Assembly (NCBI GenBank): GCA_001829185.1
Contig: MIAR01000006.1
Span: forward strand, 1 to 56,737
Reading direction: 5' to 3'
DNA from: Spirochaetes bacterium GWB1_60_80
Lineage (GTDB): Bacteria > Spirochaetota > Spirochaetia > Treponematales > UBA12059
DNA length: 56,737 nucleotides
Shown piece after piece: positions 7,307 to 19,300 of the stretch. How positions within the stretch are numbered: position 1 is the stretch's first letter; each line of letters opens with the position of its first letter. The notes beneath the pieces are model-generated. The model was given only the letters and a program-made list of their open reading frames with translations. It made no database searches and was not told the origin of the DNA. Both the position numbers and the translations under genes were made by a program.

Positions 7307-10300
7307 GTCGCCTCCTTCGCGGGGGCGTGGATTGAAACCTGTTCGCGGGCACTTACGGCACCAAGCTCACGGTCGCCTCCTTCGCGGGGGCGTGGATTGA
7401 AACGCTGCTAAAATAACCACATCCTCTGGAGAGTGAAGTCGCCTCCTTCGCGGGGGCGTGGATTGAAACTGTTATAGTTTGTTTATTACTATCATAGTAC
7501 AATAGTCGCCTCCTTCGCGGGGGCGTGGATTGAAACATTTATCATCCTTTGCGTTCTTTGGCAAACAGTAGTCGCCTCCTTCGCGGGGGCGTGGATTGAA
7601 ACTCCTTCGCGCAGAAAGATGTAGCGCGGTTCAAGTCGCCTCCTTCGCGGGGGCGTGGATTGAAACAGTTTGTATAGCTTGAATTGCATCTACCATTGAA
7701 CGTCGCCTCCTTCGCGGGGGCGTGGATTGAAACATTACCATACACATCTAATACTTTAATTGTAAAGTCGCCTCCTTCGCGGGGGCGTGGATTGAAACTT
7801 CCATAAAAGCATAATCAACATGATCTTGTACATGTCGCCTCCTTCGCGGGGGCGTGGATTGAAACTTTAGCGCTCATGCCTAACTTAGACTGCATAAGCG
7901 TCGCCTCCTTCGCGGGGGCGTGGATTGAAACATGTCATCCAGCGCCGTGTCTACGTTGCCGTTAGTCGCCTCCTTCGCGGGGGCGTGGATTGAAACAAAG
8001 AAGCCCCCGTTTCGTGCATCGGGGTGTTGCAGGTCGCCTCCTTCGCGGGGGCGTGGATTGAAACTAGATAAGCTCGTATCCGGTATTATGTCTTCCGTGT
8101 CGCCTCCTTCGCGGGGGCGTGGATTGAAACAAGGAAAGCGTAAACTGGAAAGGCTGAGCAGCCATGTCGCCTCCTTCGCGGGGGCGTGGATTGAAACCGC
8201 AAGAACAGGTTCTGCGAAAAACAAATACAGATGTCGCCTCCTTCGCGGGGGCGTGGATTGAAACCGCCAGCGCTGGCAAGGTCTTTGTCAGGCAGCCGGG
8301 TCGCCTCCTTCGCGGGGGCGTGGATTGAAACTTAACAGGGATACCGCCTATACGTTAAAAGATTACGGTCGCCTCCTTCGCGGGGGCGTGGATTGAAACG
8401 TCTTTGGATTATACGCTGCCACGGTACTGGAGCAGTCGCCTCCTTCGCGGGGGCGTGGATTGAAACCGCTTATACTGTACACGGCCGCATGGCTGGCGCG
8501 GGTCGCCTCCTTCGCGGGGGCGTGGATTGAAACCGTCTACCGTGCATTCGGCGGTCATGGCAGCGCTAGTCGCCTCCTTCGCGGGGGCGTGGATTGAAAC
8601 ACATCCATTCCGGGTCGGCGTATTTGTAGCCGGCGTCGCCTCCTTCGCGGGGGCGTGGATTGAAACGGCAAGGCGTGGACCCGGAAAGCGAAGCGCTGCA
8701 GGTCGCCTCCTTCGCGGGGGCGTGGATTGAAACCAAGGTACGGGAGGCCCGCGCCATAGAAGATTCGTCGCCTCCTTCGCGGGGGCGTGGATTGAAACTT
8801 TTAGCACGCTCACGCCGCCCTCCTATTAAAAAGTCGCCTCCTTCGCGGGGGCGTGGATTGAAACAGCAACGACGCCATGTCACGAAGCTCTGCTACTTGT
8901 CGCCTCCTTCGCGGGGGCGTGGATTGAAACGCAGTAGAAGAAAGTTCCGTTTTCAGATTGTCGAGGTCGCCTCCTTCGCGGGGGCGTGGATTGAAACCTG
9001 ATAACTCGGAAACAAATGCGCGTAAACTGTTTGTCGCCTCCTTCGCGGGGGCGTGGATTGAAACCCCACCACAGTCACCGTCCCCCAAGCTTGTGCTTGT
9101 CGCCTCCTTCGCGGGGGCGTGGATTGAAACTATTCGGGAAGGGCGGATTCGAACCGCTGTCTTCCGTCGCCTCCTTCGCGGGGGCGTGGATTGAAACCAG
9201 GACATACCCGGTTAGCCCGGGCGAAGCACTGGTCGCCTCCTTCGCGGGGGCGTGGATTGAAACAATTCCTGATGTAGCGTGACGATGGCTTGCATCCAGT
9301 CGCCTCCTTCGCGGGGGCGTGGATTGAAACTTGCAATTGGTATAGATACTGTATTAATAATCAAAGTCGCCTCCTTCGCGGGGGCGTGGATTGAAACTTC
9401 GGTACATATATACAAAGAAAATATTCTCCAAGTCGCCTCCTTCGCGGGGGCGTGGATTGAAACCTTTAACAGTTAATTCAACTTCATCACCCGCAACGTC
9501 GCCTCCTTCGCGGGGGCGTGGATTGAAACTTGAAAAGGCAATACTTACTATGCTCGGAGTTGTTGTCGCCTCCTTCGCGGGGGCGTGGATTGAAACCTGC
9601 CATAATATGTCCACCATGATAGGCTGATGATGTCGCCTCCTTCGCGGGGGCGTGGATTGAAACCCTAAAAGAGCAGCCGTTGCCAAAATAATGCGGGTCG
9701 CCTCCTTCGCGGGGGCGTGGATTGAAACATCTGGATTGGGAGAGTTTATAGTGTAAGTGGGTGTCGCCTCCTTCGCGGGGGCGTGGATTGAAACACATTC
9801 GAGGTACTCGGTCTTGCCGGTGTTGTCGAGTCGCCTCCTTCGCGGGGGCGTGGATTGAAACGTCTGTAATAAGTAAATCAGGCCGCTTTACCAGCTGTCG
9901 CCTCCTTCGCGGGGGCGTGGATTGAAACAAGAAGTCGGCTGACCTATACGGCACCTGCATGCAGTCGCCTCCTTCGCGGGGGCGTGGATTGAAACAGTAT
10001 CTCCATAACCCTCGCCCGCCAGCTCCCTGGTCGCCTCCTTCGCGGGGGCGTGGATTGAAACTCGGCTCGGCGGAGAATCCCAGCGCAAGCCTTCGGTCGC
10101 CTCCTTCGCGGGGGCGTGGATTGAAACCCAAATCCGGCCGGCCAGGTAAATAGCGACGGGCTGACGTCGCCTCCTTCGCGGGGGCGTGGATTGAAACAAG
10201 CCTACCTGGATTGTCTGGGAAAACGTGCCCGGGTCGCCTCCTTCGCGGGGGCGTGGATTGAAACCCGGTGGCTCGCCTGGGTCGCCGTTTTTGGTGTAGT

Positions 10301-13300
10301 CGCCTCCTTCGCGGGGGCGTGGATTGAAACCAGCATGTCAACGCTGGCGTCGGCGTTGTACGGGCGTCGCCTCCTTCGCGGGGGCGTGGATTGAAACGTT
10401 GTCGGATACCTTGGAGACTGGCGACGTGCCGGTCGCCTCCTTCGCGGGGGCGTGGATTGAAACATGTGGCGATATGCCACAGCCAGCTCGGCGCGCAGGT
10501 CGCCTCCTTCGCGGGGGCGTGGATTGAAACCTGTTCAGCCCGATGGATAGCCATATCGGCCGATGTCGCCTCCTTCGCGGGGGCGTGGATTGAAACTTTC
10601 GCTCATGTGATTTCCCTCCGTGGGGTGGATGTCGCCTCCTTCGCGGGGGCGTGGATTGAAACAAGCACTAGGCGGGCAGCGTTTTCGGAAAAGTCGCGTC
10701 GCCTCCTTCGCGGGGGCGTGGATTGAAACAACCCGACCACGACATCGCCGGTCGGCGTCTTCAGTCGCCTCCTTCGCGGGGGCGTGGATTGAAACAGTTG
10801 TTTTATCCAAAGCCACTCGGCCAGGTCTAGGTCGCCTCCTTCGCGGGGGCGTGGATTGAAACCGCAACCGGTCGCCAGCGTGATCGAGTAGCGGTCAGTC
10901 GCCTCCTTCGCGGGGGCGTGGATTGAAACAACAACCCGCCAGCCGGTACTAGCGTCCGTACCCGGTCGCCTCCTTCGCGGGGGCGTGGATTGAAACGCCT
11001 CAATTACGGCGCGCACTGCTTCAAGGCCGTGTCGCCTCCTTCGCGGGGGCGTGGATTGAAACCAGCCGGCCGGTCAAGATAGTTTCGCCGTCGAGTCGCC
11101 TCCTTCGCGGGGGCGTGGATTGAAACCGGTGCAGGACACTACCACGGCCATGGTATCGGGGTCGCCTCCTTCGCGGGGGCGTGGATTGAAACCGTCAATT
11201 TCCAACGTTGCCACGATGCCCTTGGCTCGTCGCCTCCTTCGCGGGGGCGTGGATTGAAACAACCAGTCGAAACTACTGGAGCTGGCCGAGCTGGTCGCCT
11301 CCTTCGCGGGGGCGTGGATTGAAACAGGAACGTGGCTGACGTGAGGCTTGGGCCTGGGGTAAGTCGCCTCCTTCGCGGGGGCGTGGATTGAAACATGATG
11401 GAGGCATCATTAAAAGCAGCAGACCAGGTCGCCTCCTTCGCGGGGGCGTGGATTGAAACCTAAAAGTTGTGTATCAATATCTGAAAACCGTAAGTCGCCT
11501 CCTTCGCGGGGGCGTGGATTGAAACACTCGGTAAATCCAGCATATTTACTCCTTTTTTTTGGGTCGCCTCCTTCGCGGGGGCGTGGATTGAAACCCCACC
11601 ATGACCCAGTACACGCCGGACAGCGTTGCCAGTCGCCTCCTTCGCGGGGGCGTGGATTGAAACCACGCAGGGCCATGTAGCCGGCGTCGATGGCTGAGTC
11701 GCCTCCTTCGCGGGGGCGTGGATTGAAACATTGACAGCACGAACGGCCGTAGCCAGTGACAATGTCGCCTCCTTCGCGGGGGCGTGGATTGAAACAAAGC
11801 GCGGTTTATTGAACCCGGCATAATCTCATGTCGCCTCCTTCGCGGGGGCGTGGATTGAAACCATTGCAGCATCTTCGGTATCAAAGTAACGTACGTCGCC
11901 TCCTTCGCGGGGGCGTGGATTGAAACAGGTAGCGTCAACCGGAGGTAGCCAGCTTTCCGGCGTCGCCTCCTTCGCGGGGGCGTGGATTGAAACTGCATTG
12001 ACGATGGCTCCATAGTCTGGGGGCCGAGTCGCCTCCTTCGCGGGGGCGTGGATTGAAACCATACATGGCCGTGAAGATGGGCCGCCGTGGTATTGTCGCC
12101 TCCTTCGCGGGGGCGTGGATTGAAACCATTCTGAAAGGTGGAAACTATGGCAACCATGATGTCGCCTCCTTCGCGGGGGCGTGGATTGAAACTACAACGT
12201 CGATCAATGGCGGGCCTTGCACAATTGTCGCCTCCTTCGCGGGGGCGTGGATTGAAACTGAAGCGGTTTCAAAGTTGGAGGTTTTTTTGCAGGTCGCCTC
12301 CTTCGCGGGGGCGTGGATTGAAACATATATCAGGTCGCCGGTTATCATGTCTACCGAGTCGCCTCCTTCGCGGGGGCGTGGATTGAAACATCAAGTTCAT
12401 CGGCAAGCGAAGCGTCAAAGCCGATGTCGCCTCCTTCGCGGGGGCGTGGATTGAAACAAAACAGAGCTTCAAGAGCTATACGAAAGTATTGGGTCGCCTC
12501 CTTCGCGGGGGCGTGGATTGAAACAGTTCACTTGCGGCCGTGACTGCTTTTATTACCAAGTCGCCTCCTTCGCGGGGGCGTGGATTGAAACGTGGTGGCC
12601 CAGTCGAGGCCGGACGTTATCGCGAAGTCGCCTCCTTCGCGGGGGCGTGGATTGAAACCCTAACATGTTCCCATATTATGGCTTTATATTACTGTCGCCT
12701 CCTTCGCGGGGGCGTGGATTGAAACCGTTTCCCCGGTCATAATAGCCATCACCCGATACTCGTCGCCTCCTTCGCGGGGGCGTGGATTGAAACCACTTCT
12801 TCAAGCTCACCGTCCTGGCCTTCCCGAGTCGCCTCCTTCGCGGGGGCGTGGATTGAAACTCATCAGCGTGTCGTCCTGCTCCACCCAGCCGGTCAGGTCG
12901 CCTCCTTCGCGGGGGCGTGGATTGAAACAACACCATTTCCGGCGACCTGGCCGAGGCCCTGGTCGCCTCCTTCGCGGGGGCGTGGATTGAAACCAGAAAG
13001 AGGGCTTGACCGCCGCCGCCGAGATGGTCGCCTCCTTCGCGGGGGCGTGGATTGAAACTTTAATAATTCTACTACCTTGCCATTATGGTAATGTCGCCTC
13101 CTTCGCGGGGGCGTGGATTGAAACTCACGTCGAATAACCTTGCAATAATACTGCCATTGGTCGCCTCCTTCGCGGGGGCGTGGATTGAAACTATTAATGG
13201 AGTTGTTTATTTTTGCGGATGGGCTGGTCGCCTCCTTCGCGGGGGCGTGGATTGAAACAATTCCATCCGCGACGGTATGGCCACGGTTGCCGACGTCGCC

Positions 13301-16300
13301 TCCTTCGCGGGGGCGTGGATTGAAACCCCCTTTCAAAACAGTCGGAATTTATTGTAGTCATCGGTCGCCTCCTTCGCGGGGGCGTGGATTGAAACAGTAT
13401 GACCGGCCCAACCGCCGATTATGCGCCATGTCGCCTCCTTCGCGGGGGCGTGGATTGAAACAAGATCAGGCCATCAAGCTTTGCCGCTTGGGCGCGTCGC
13501 CTCCTTCGCGGGGGCGTGGATTGAAACATTTTGTGTGAGGATGGCACCGAATCGATCAAGAGTCGCCTCCTTCGCGGGGGCGTGGATTGAAACACGCCAC
13601 GGACGATTGCCGGCCTGCGGATTTCGTTGTCGCCTCCTTCGCGGGGGCGTGGATTGAAACCTTGAGGGTCGGAAGCATCAGCTCGCCAAATGTTGTCGCC
13701 TCCTTCGCGGGGGCGTGGATTGAAACACCAGTTCTCCGCCCTTGGTTGTCGGCTTCTGCTCGTCGCCTCCTTCGCGGGGGCGTGGATTGAAACAATCGCA
13801 GAGTACGGCGCTAAGAATGAATTCGGATCGTCGCCTCCTTCGCGGGGGCGTGGATTGAAACAGCCAGTCGGCCGATGCGGTCAACAGTCTGGCTTCGGTC
13901 GCCTCCTTCGCGGGGGCGTGGATTGAAACTATACCTAAAAGCGGATACCCTTGCGGTGGCTTTGTCGCCTCCTTCGCGGGGGCGTGGATTGAAACTCAAG
14001 CCCTTGACGCGCGACCACTTCGGCGTCAAGTCGCCTCCTTCGCGGGGGCGTGGATTGAAACCCGAGCCCGGTGTTTATCTTGTGCGAGGATGGCAGTCGC
14101 CTCCTTCGCGGGGGCGTGGATTGAAACCCGTTGCCCTTGTCCGGCCCCCAGTAGTCGGCGGGTCGCCTCCTTCGCGGGGGCGTGGATTGAAACTATGAAT
14201 TCGAACCATGCTCAACAAAGTATCAGAAAGTCGCCTCCTTCGCGGGGGCGTGGATTGAAACCGGCTCTGATAACCTGTATGCTGTGATTTCCATCAGTCG
14301 CCTCCTTCGCGGGGGCGTGGATTGAAACCGGTAACCTGCATGATTGCGTGGACGAGCTAAAGGTCGCCTCCTTCGCGGGGGCGTGGATTGAAACCGGTAT
14401 CAGCCGATCCATAAAGTCGGCGGCTGTCGTCGCCTCCTTCGCGGGGGCGTGGATTGAAACCCGTATCACCCTGGCCAATATCTGCCGCGCCATGTCGCCT
14501 CCTTCGCGGGGGCGTGGATTGAAACATCGCCCTTTATATGCCCCTGCGCCCAGCCAGGCGTCGCCTCCTTCGCGGGGGCGTGGATTGAAACGCGACTCAG
14601 CCGCGCACATCAACGGCAGACAAGTGGTCGCCTCCTTCGCGGGGGCGTGGATTGAAACATTAGTTTCCCTCCGGCTCAATGGTAAAGCCGGGGTCGCCTC
14701 CTTCGCGGGGGCGTGGATTGAAACCCTATGCTCTGTGTAGAGTTTGGCAATCCTGTCTCGTCGCCTCCTTCGCGGGGGCGTGGATTGAAACATCCCGTAT
14801 ACACTCCCTGTGGAGCGAACAATAGGTCGCCTCCTTCGCGGGGGCGTGGATTGAAACTCCCAAGGCTTTTTGTTGCTAGCTGCCGCCGGCGTCGCCTCCT
14901 TCGCGGGGGCGTGGATTGAAACCCGTAGCCACCGTGGGCCTGATTCAGGCCTTTGGCGTCGCCTCCTTCGCGGGGGCGTGGATTGAAACTTTTGCTTCCT
15001 GGACGCGTCGCTCATGGAGCTGAGTCGCCTCCTTCGCGGGGGCGTGGATTGAAACATTCCTCTGGCTGTCGACAGGTAGCCGCAGGCCTGTCGCCTCCTT
15101 CGCGGGGGCGTGGATTGAAACTTCTTTTCCCTACTTTGTCAATCATTGAATATTTATGTCGCCTCCTTCGCGGGGGCGTGGATTGAAACTTCCAAGCTGT
15201 CGGCCCAACCGGGGCATGGCTGGTCGCCTCCTTCGCGGGGGCGTGGATTGAAACTATTTAGGATAATAGTGCAGCAAATAGAGTTTGTGTCGCCTCCTTC
15301 GCGGGGGCGTGGATTGAAACAGCAACTTGCGGCGGCTCTCTCCGCATACAACGGTCGCCTCCTTCGCGGGGGCGTGGATTGAAACACCCAGCGGGCCATG
15401 TCAAACCCGCAGTGCGACGGTCGCCTCCTTCGCGGGGGCGTGGATTGAAACAGATCAATACCGATGCCATGATGGAGGCCAAGGAAGTCGCCTCCTTCGC
15501 GGGGGCGTGGATTGAAACACCTTTCGGGTTATTTCCGCCGATTCACCGTCTGGTCGCCTCCTTCGCGGGGGCGTGGATTGAAACCGGCGCTTGCCGAATT
15601 AGAGCACACCTATCGGGAGGTCGCCTCCTTCGCGGGGGCGTGGATTGAAACATCGCTACATCGGAAACCAGGCTGGACGTGCTTTCGTCGCCTCCTTCGC
15701 GGGGGCGTGGATTGAAACTATCATACAATTTAACAAAAGGTAAAAGCACAAATGTCGCCTCCTTCGCGGGGGCGTGGATTGAAACGAGCAGCGCCTTGAA
15801 GCGCTTGAACTTGACATGACGTCGCCTCCTTCGCGGGGGCGTGGATTGAAACTCGAGATGACCGGCTCCAGTTTTTCAATCAACCCCGTCGCCTCCTTCG
15901 CGGGGGCGTGGATTGAAACTTACCCTTAAACATTCGTTTCCACCACGGCTTTTGTCGCCTCCTTCGCGGGGGCGTGGATTGAAACTACGATGGCTGGTCC
16001 GTCATCGTGGGTGACAAGACGTCGCCTCCTTCGCGGGGGCGTGGATTGAAACGATGAATCAATGGTATTTGCCCAGTGCAAAAAGGTCGCCTCCTTCGCG
16101 GGGGCGTGGATTGAAACGTGCCAATCTCGTTATGTTTCACAATGTCGAAAGTCGCCTCCTTCGCGGGGGCGTGGATTGAAACAAGTTCAAAGGAGCGTTG
16201 CGCTTGTGGCTAATAGGTCGCCTCCTTCGCGGGGGCGTGGATTGAAACGTTTTAATCCGCCGTGGAAACAATGGCTAAACAAAGTCGCCTCCTTCGCGGG

Positions 16301-19300
16301 GGCGTGGATTGAAACTGGGCGTAGGGTGCGAAGCGCTCGTCGGAGCGTAGCGTCGCCTCCTTCGCGGGGGCGTGGATTGAAACTGCCGTATACGCAAACC
16401 CATAAGCTCCTGACAATATGTCGCCTCCTTCGCGGGGGCGTGGATTGAAACTTTGGTATTGACCGCCACTAGATTGCGTTAAGGCAGTCGCCTCCTTCGC
16501 GGGGGCGTGGATTGAAACTTTATTCATTTGATTCCTTTAAAGCGCTTTAGCGTCGCCTCCTTCGCGGGGGCGTGGATTGAAACCTCCTACAATCCTATCG
16601 AACCTATGTCATATTCAGGTCGCCTCCTTCGCGGGGGCGTGGATTGAAACAGTATATAGATACTAGCATGGTGTTAGGCTGTTCAGTCGCCTCCTTCGCG
16701 GGGGCGTGGATTGAAACTCAATATCAACCGGATTAGTCTGGGCAATCGACTTGTCGCCTCCTTCGCGGGGGCGTGGATTGAAACACCTTTAGTGAATCGC
16801 CTGAAGCTTCTGCCGGTTGTCGCCTCCTTCGCGGGGGCGTGGATTGAAACATTGATGTACCCGTAGGTGCCAAAAACACCGAAGGTCGCCTCCTTCGCGG
16901 GGGCGTGGATTGAAACGCCCACGCTAGGGCTTTGATCCAATCATAGCGGGTCGCCTCCTTCGCGGGGGCGTGGATTGAAACACCGAATATTCCTTGCCAA
17001 GTATTTTCACAAGTTGTCGCCTCCTTCGCGGGGGCGTGGATTGAAACAACCCGACGGTTGGCGGCACCCTCGACCTACACAGCGTCGCCTCCTTCGCGGG
17101 GGCGTGGATTGAAACGGTAATCACAACCTGGAGAGGCGATTAAAATAAATGTCGCCTCCTTCGCGGGGGCGTGGATTGAAACTTTTATATACCCGTGAGA
17201 TGTTTGCAGCCGCCGGGTCGCCTCCTTCGCGGGGGCGTGGATTGAAACCTAATTGCTGATAATTTTACAAAGGTAGGAAGCCGTCGCCTCCTTCGCGGGG
17301 GCGTGGATTGAAACCATTAGATACCAGGCCAGGATTGTTTAAAGTAGGAAGTCGCCTCCTTCGCGGGGGCGTGGATTGAAACCTCAATCAACTCGATTAC
17401 GTTTTTTAGCCGGTCATGTCGCCTCCTTCGCGGGGGCGTGGATTGAAACACAGGTGCGTAGAGGGGAATCCTGATGCTGGAGTCGCCTCCTTCGCGGGGG
17501 CGTGGATTGAAACATCCCATGCAGGCGAACCATTTAAAACAGGTATTGGTCGCCTCCTTCGCGGGGGCGTGGATTGAAACCTTCCATGCCGGCGGCGGAG
17601 TCAGCGGCCGCGGTCGCCTCCTTCGCGGGGGCGTGGATTGAAACTCGCGCACCACAAAGCCAAACAAGGCGTCCAGGTCGCCTCCTTCGCGGGGGCGTGG
17701 ATTGAAACGCCTGTGTGCTGATTCCGGTCAGCGGATCCGAGGAAGTCGCCTCCTTCGCGGGGGCGTGGATTGAAACCCTCCAAGTGGCATTCGGCCGGGC
17801 GGTATTGCCCGTCGCCTCCTTCGCGGGGGCGTGGATTGAAACCAGCGATGTCCAGTACACCGCAAACGGCACGCCCGTCGCCTCCTTCGCGGGGGCGTGG
17901 ATTGAAACTTAATACTTTCTAGCGCTGCCAGCAATTCGTTGCGCGTCGCCTCCTTCGCGGGGGCGTGGATTGAAACATCGGCTACGCCCAGGGCCGCGTC
18001 CGGCAGCCGGTCGCCTCCTTCGCGGGGGCGTGGATTGAAACTGGAGGAAGTGTGATCACCGTACCGGCCGGCCTCGCGTCGCCTCCTTCGCGGGGGCGTG
18101 GATTGAAACTTCCAGGCTGTCGGCCCAGTCGAGGCAGGATGACGTCGCCTCCTTCGCGGGGGCGTGGATTGAAACGTCAATCTCCACTATACCCACTGAC
18201 AGGGCTCGCATGTCGCCTCCTTCGCGGGGGCGTGGATTGAAACCCCAGCAGCATACCAGGCGGTGCCGTCCGAATAAAGTCGCCTCCTTCGCGGGGGCGT
18301 GGATTGAAACAGGCTGGAAGCAAACCATAGCCGGCCTTCATGGTGTCGCCTCCTTCGCGGGGGCGTGGATTGAAACGTTTAACGTTACTGGCGCGACGGC
18401 TGTTATCAAGTCGCCTCCTTCGCGGGGGCGTGGATTGAAACAAACAGGCGCAAGATACGGCCATCAAAATCTGGAGTCGCCTCCTTCGCGGGGGCGTGGA
18501 TTGAAACAGAGCCTACCTGGTGGGCCTGCACGGCGAGCTTGTCGCCTCCTTCGCGGGGGCGTGGATTGAAACTAGTTTTGGTGACACGCGCTCAAGCTGG
18601 CGTTGTTGTCGCCTCCTTCGCGGGGGCGTGGATTGAAACTTGACAGCGGCAGACTTTTTCCCACCCATTGCGCCAAGTCGCCTCCTTCGCGGGGGCGTGG
18701 ATTGAAACCCGCGTCTGCCACTCCATCAACCTCTACTATCTCGTCGCCTCCTTCGCGGGGGCGTGGATTGAAACAAGTTTAGCTCATTGAAAGCCTTGTT
18801 GATAATATGTCGCCTCCTTCGCGGGGGCGTGGATTGAAACGTTCTAGTAGAAGGCGAGGGCCGAAGCCCCCGCCAGTCGCCTCCTTCGCGGGGGCGTGGA
18901 TTGAAACAGGATTACGACGATTACCTTGTAGCAAAGGTCGGGTCGCCTCCTTCGCGGGGGCGTGGATTGAAACATGCACAGGTAAAACAGAAAACCGTGA
19001 AGGCTCAAGTCGCCTCCTTCGCGGGGGCGTGGATTGAAACATTTACTGGTGGCGGCAATGGGGTTAGTGGTTATGTCGCCTCCTTCGCGGGGGCGTGGAT
19101 TGAAACCATAAATCCTCGTTTCCCGCAATCTGCTGGTTAGGTCGCCTCCTTCGCGGGGGCGTGGATTGAAACATCAGTTTGCCTCCGGCAAAAATGGATT
19201 GCCAAATGTCGCCTCCTTCGCGGGGGCGTGGATTGAAACTTCGACCGCAACGTCGTCCGCATTTAACCTCTTCGTCGCCTCCTTCGCGGGGGCGTGGATT

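Noticed and set aside
10280-12340. Extra GTCGCC-like starts inside the array (spacers near 10281 and 12333)
   Set aside because: They are spacer sequence that matches the first six repeat bases only, not degenerate repeats, and were not counted.
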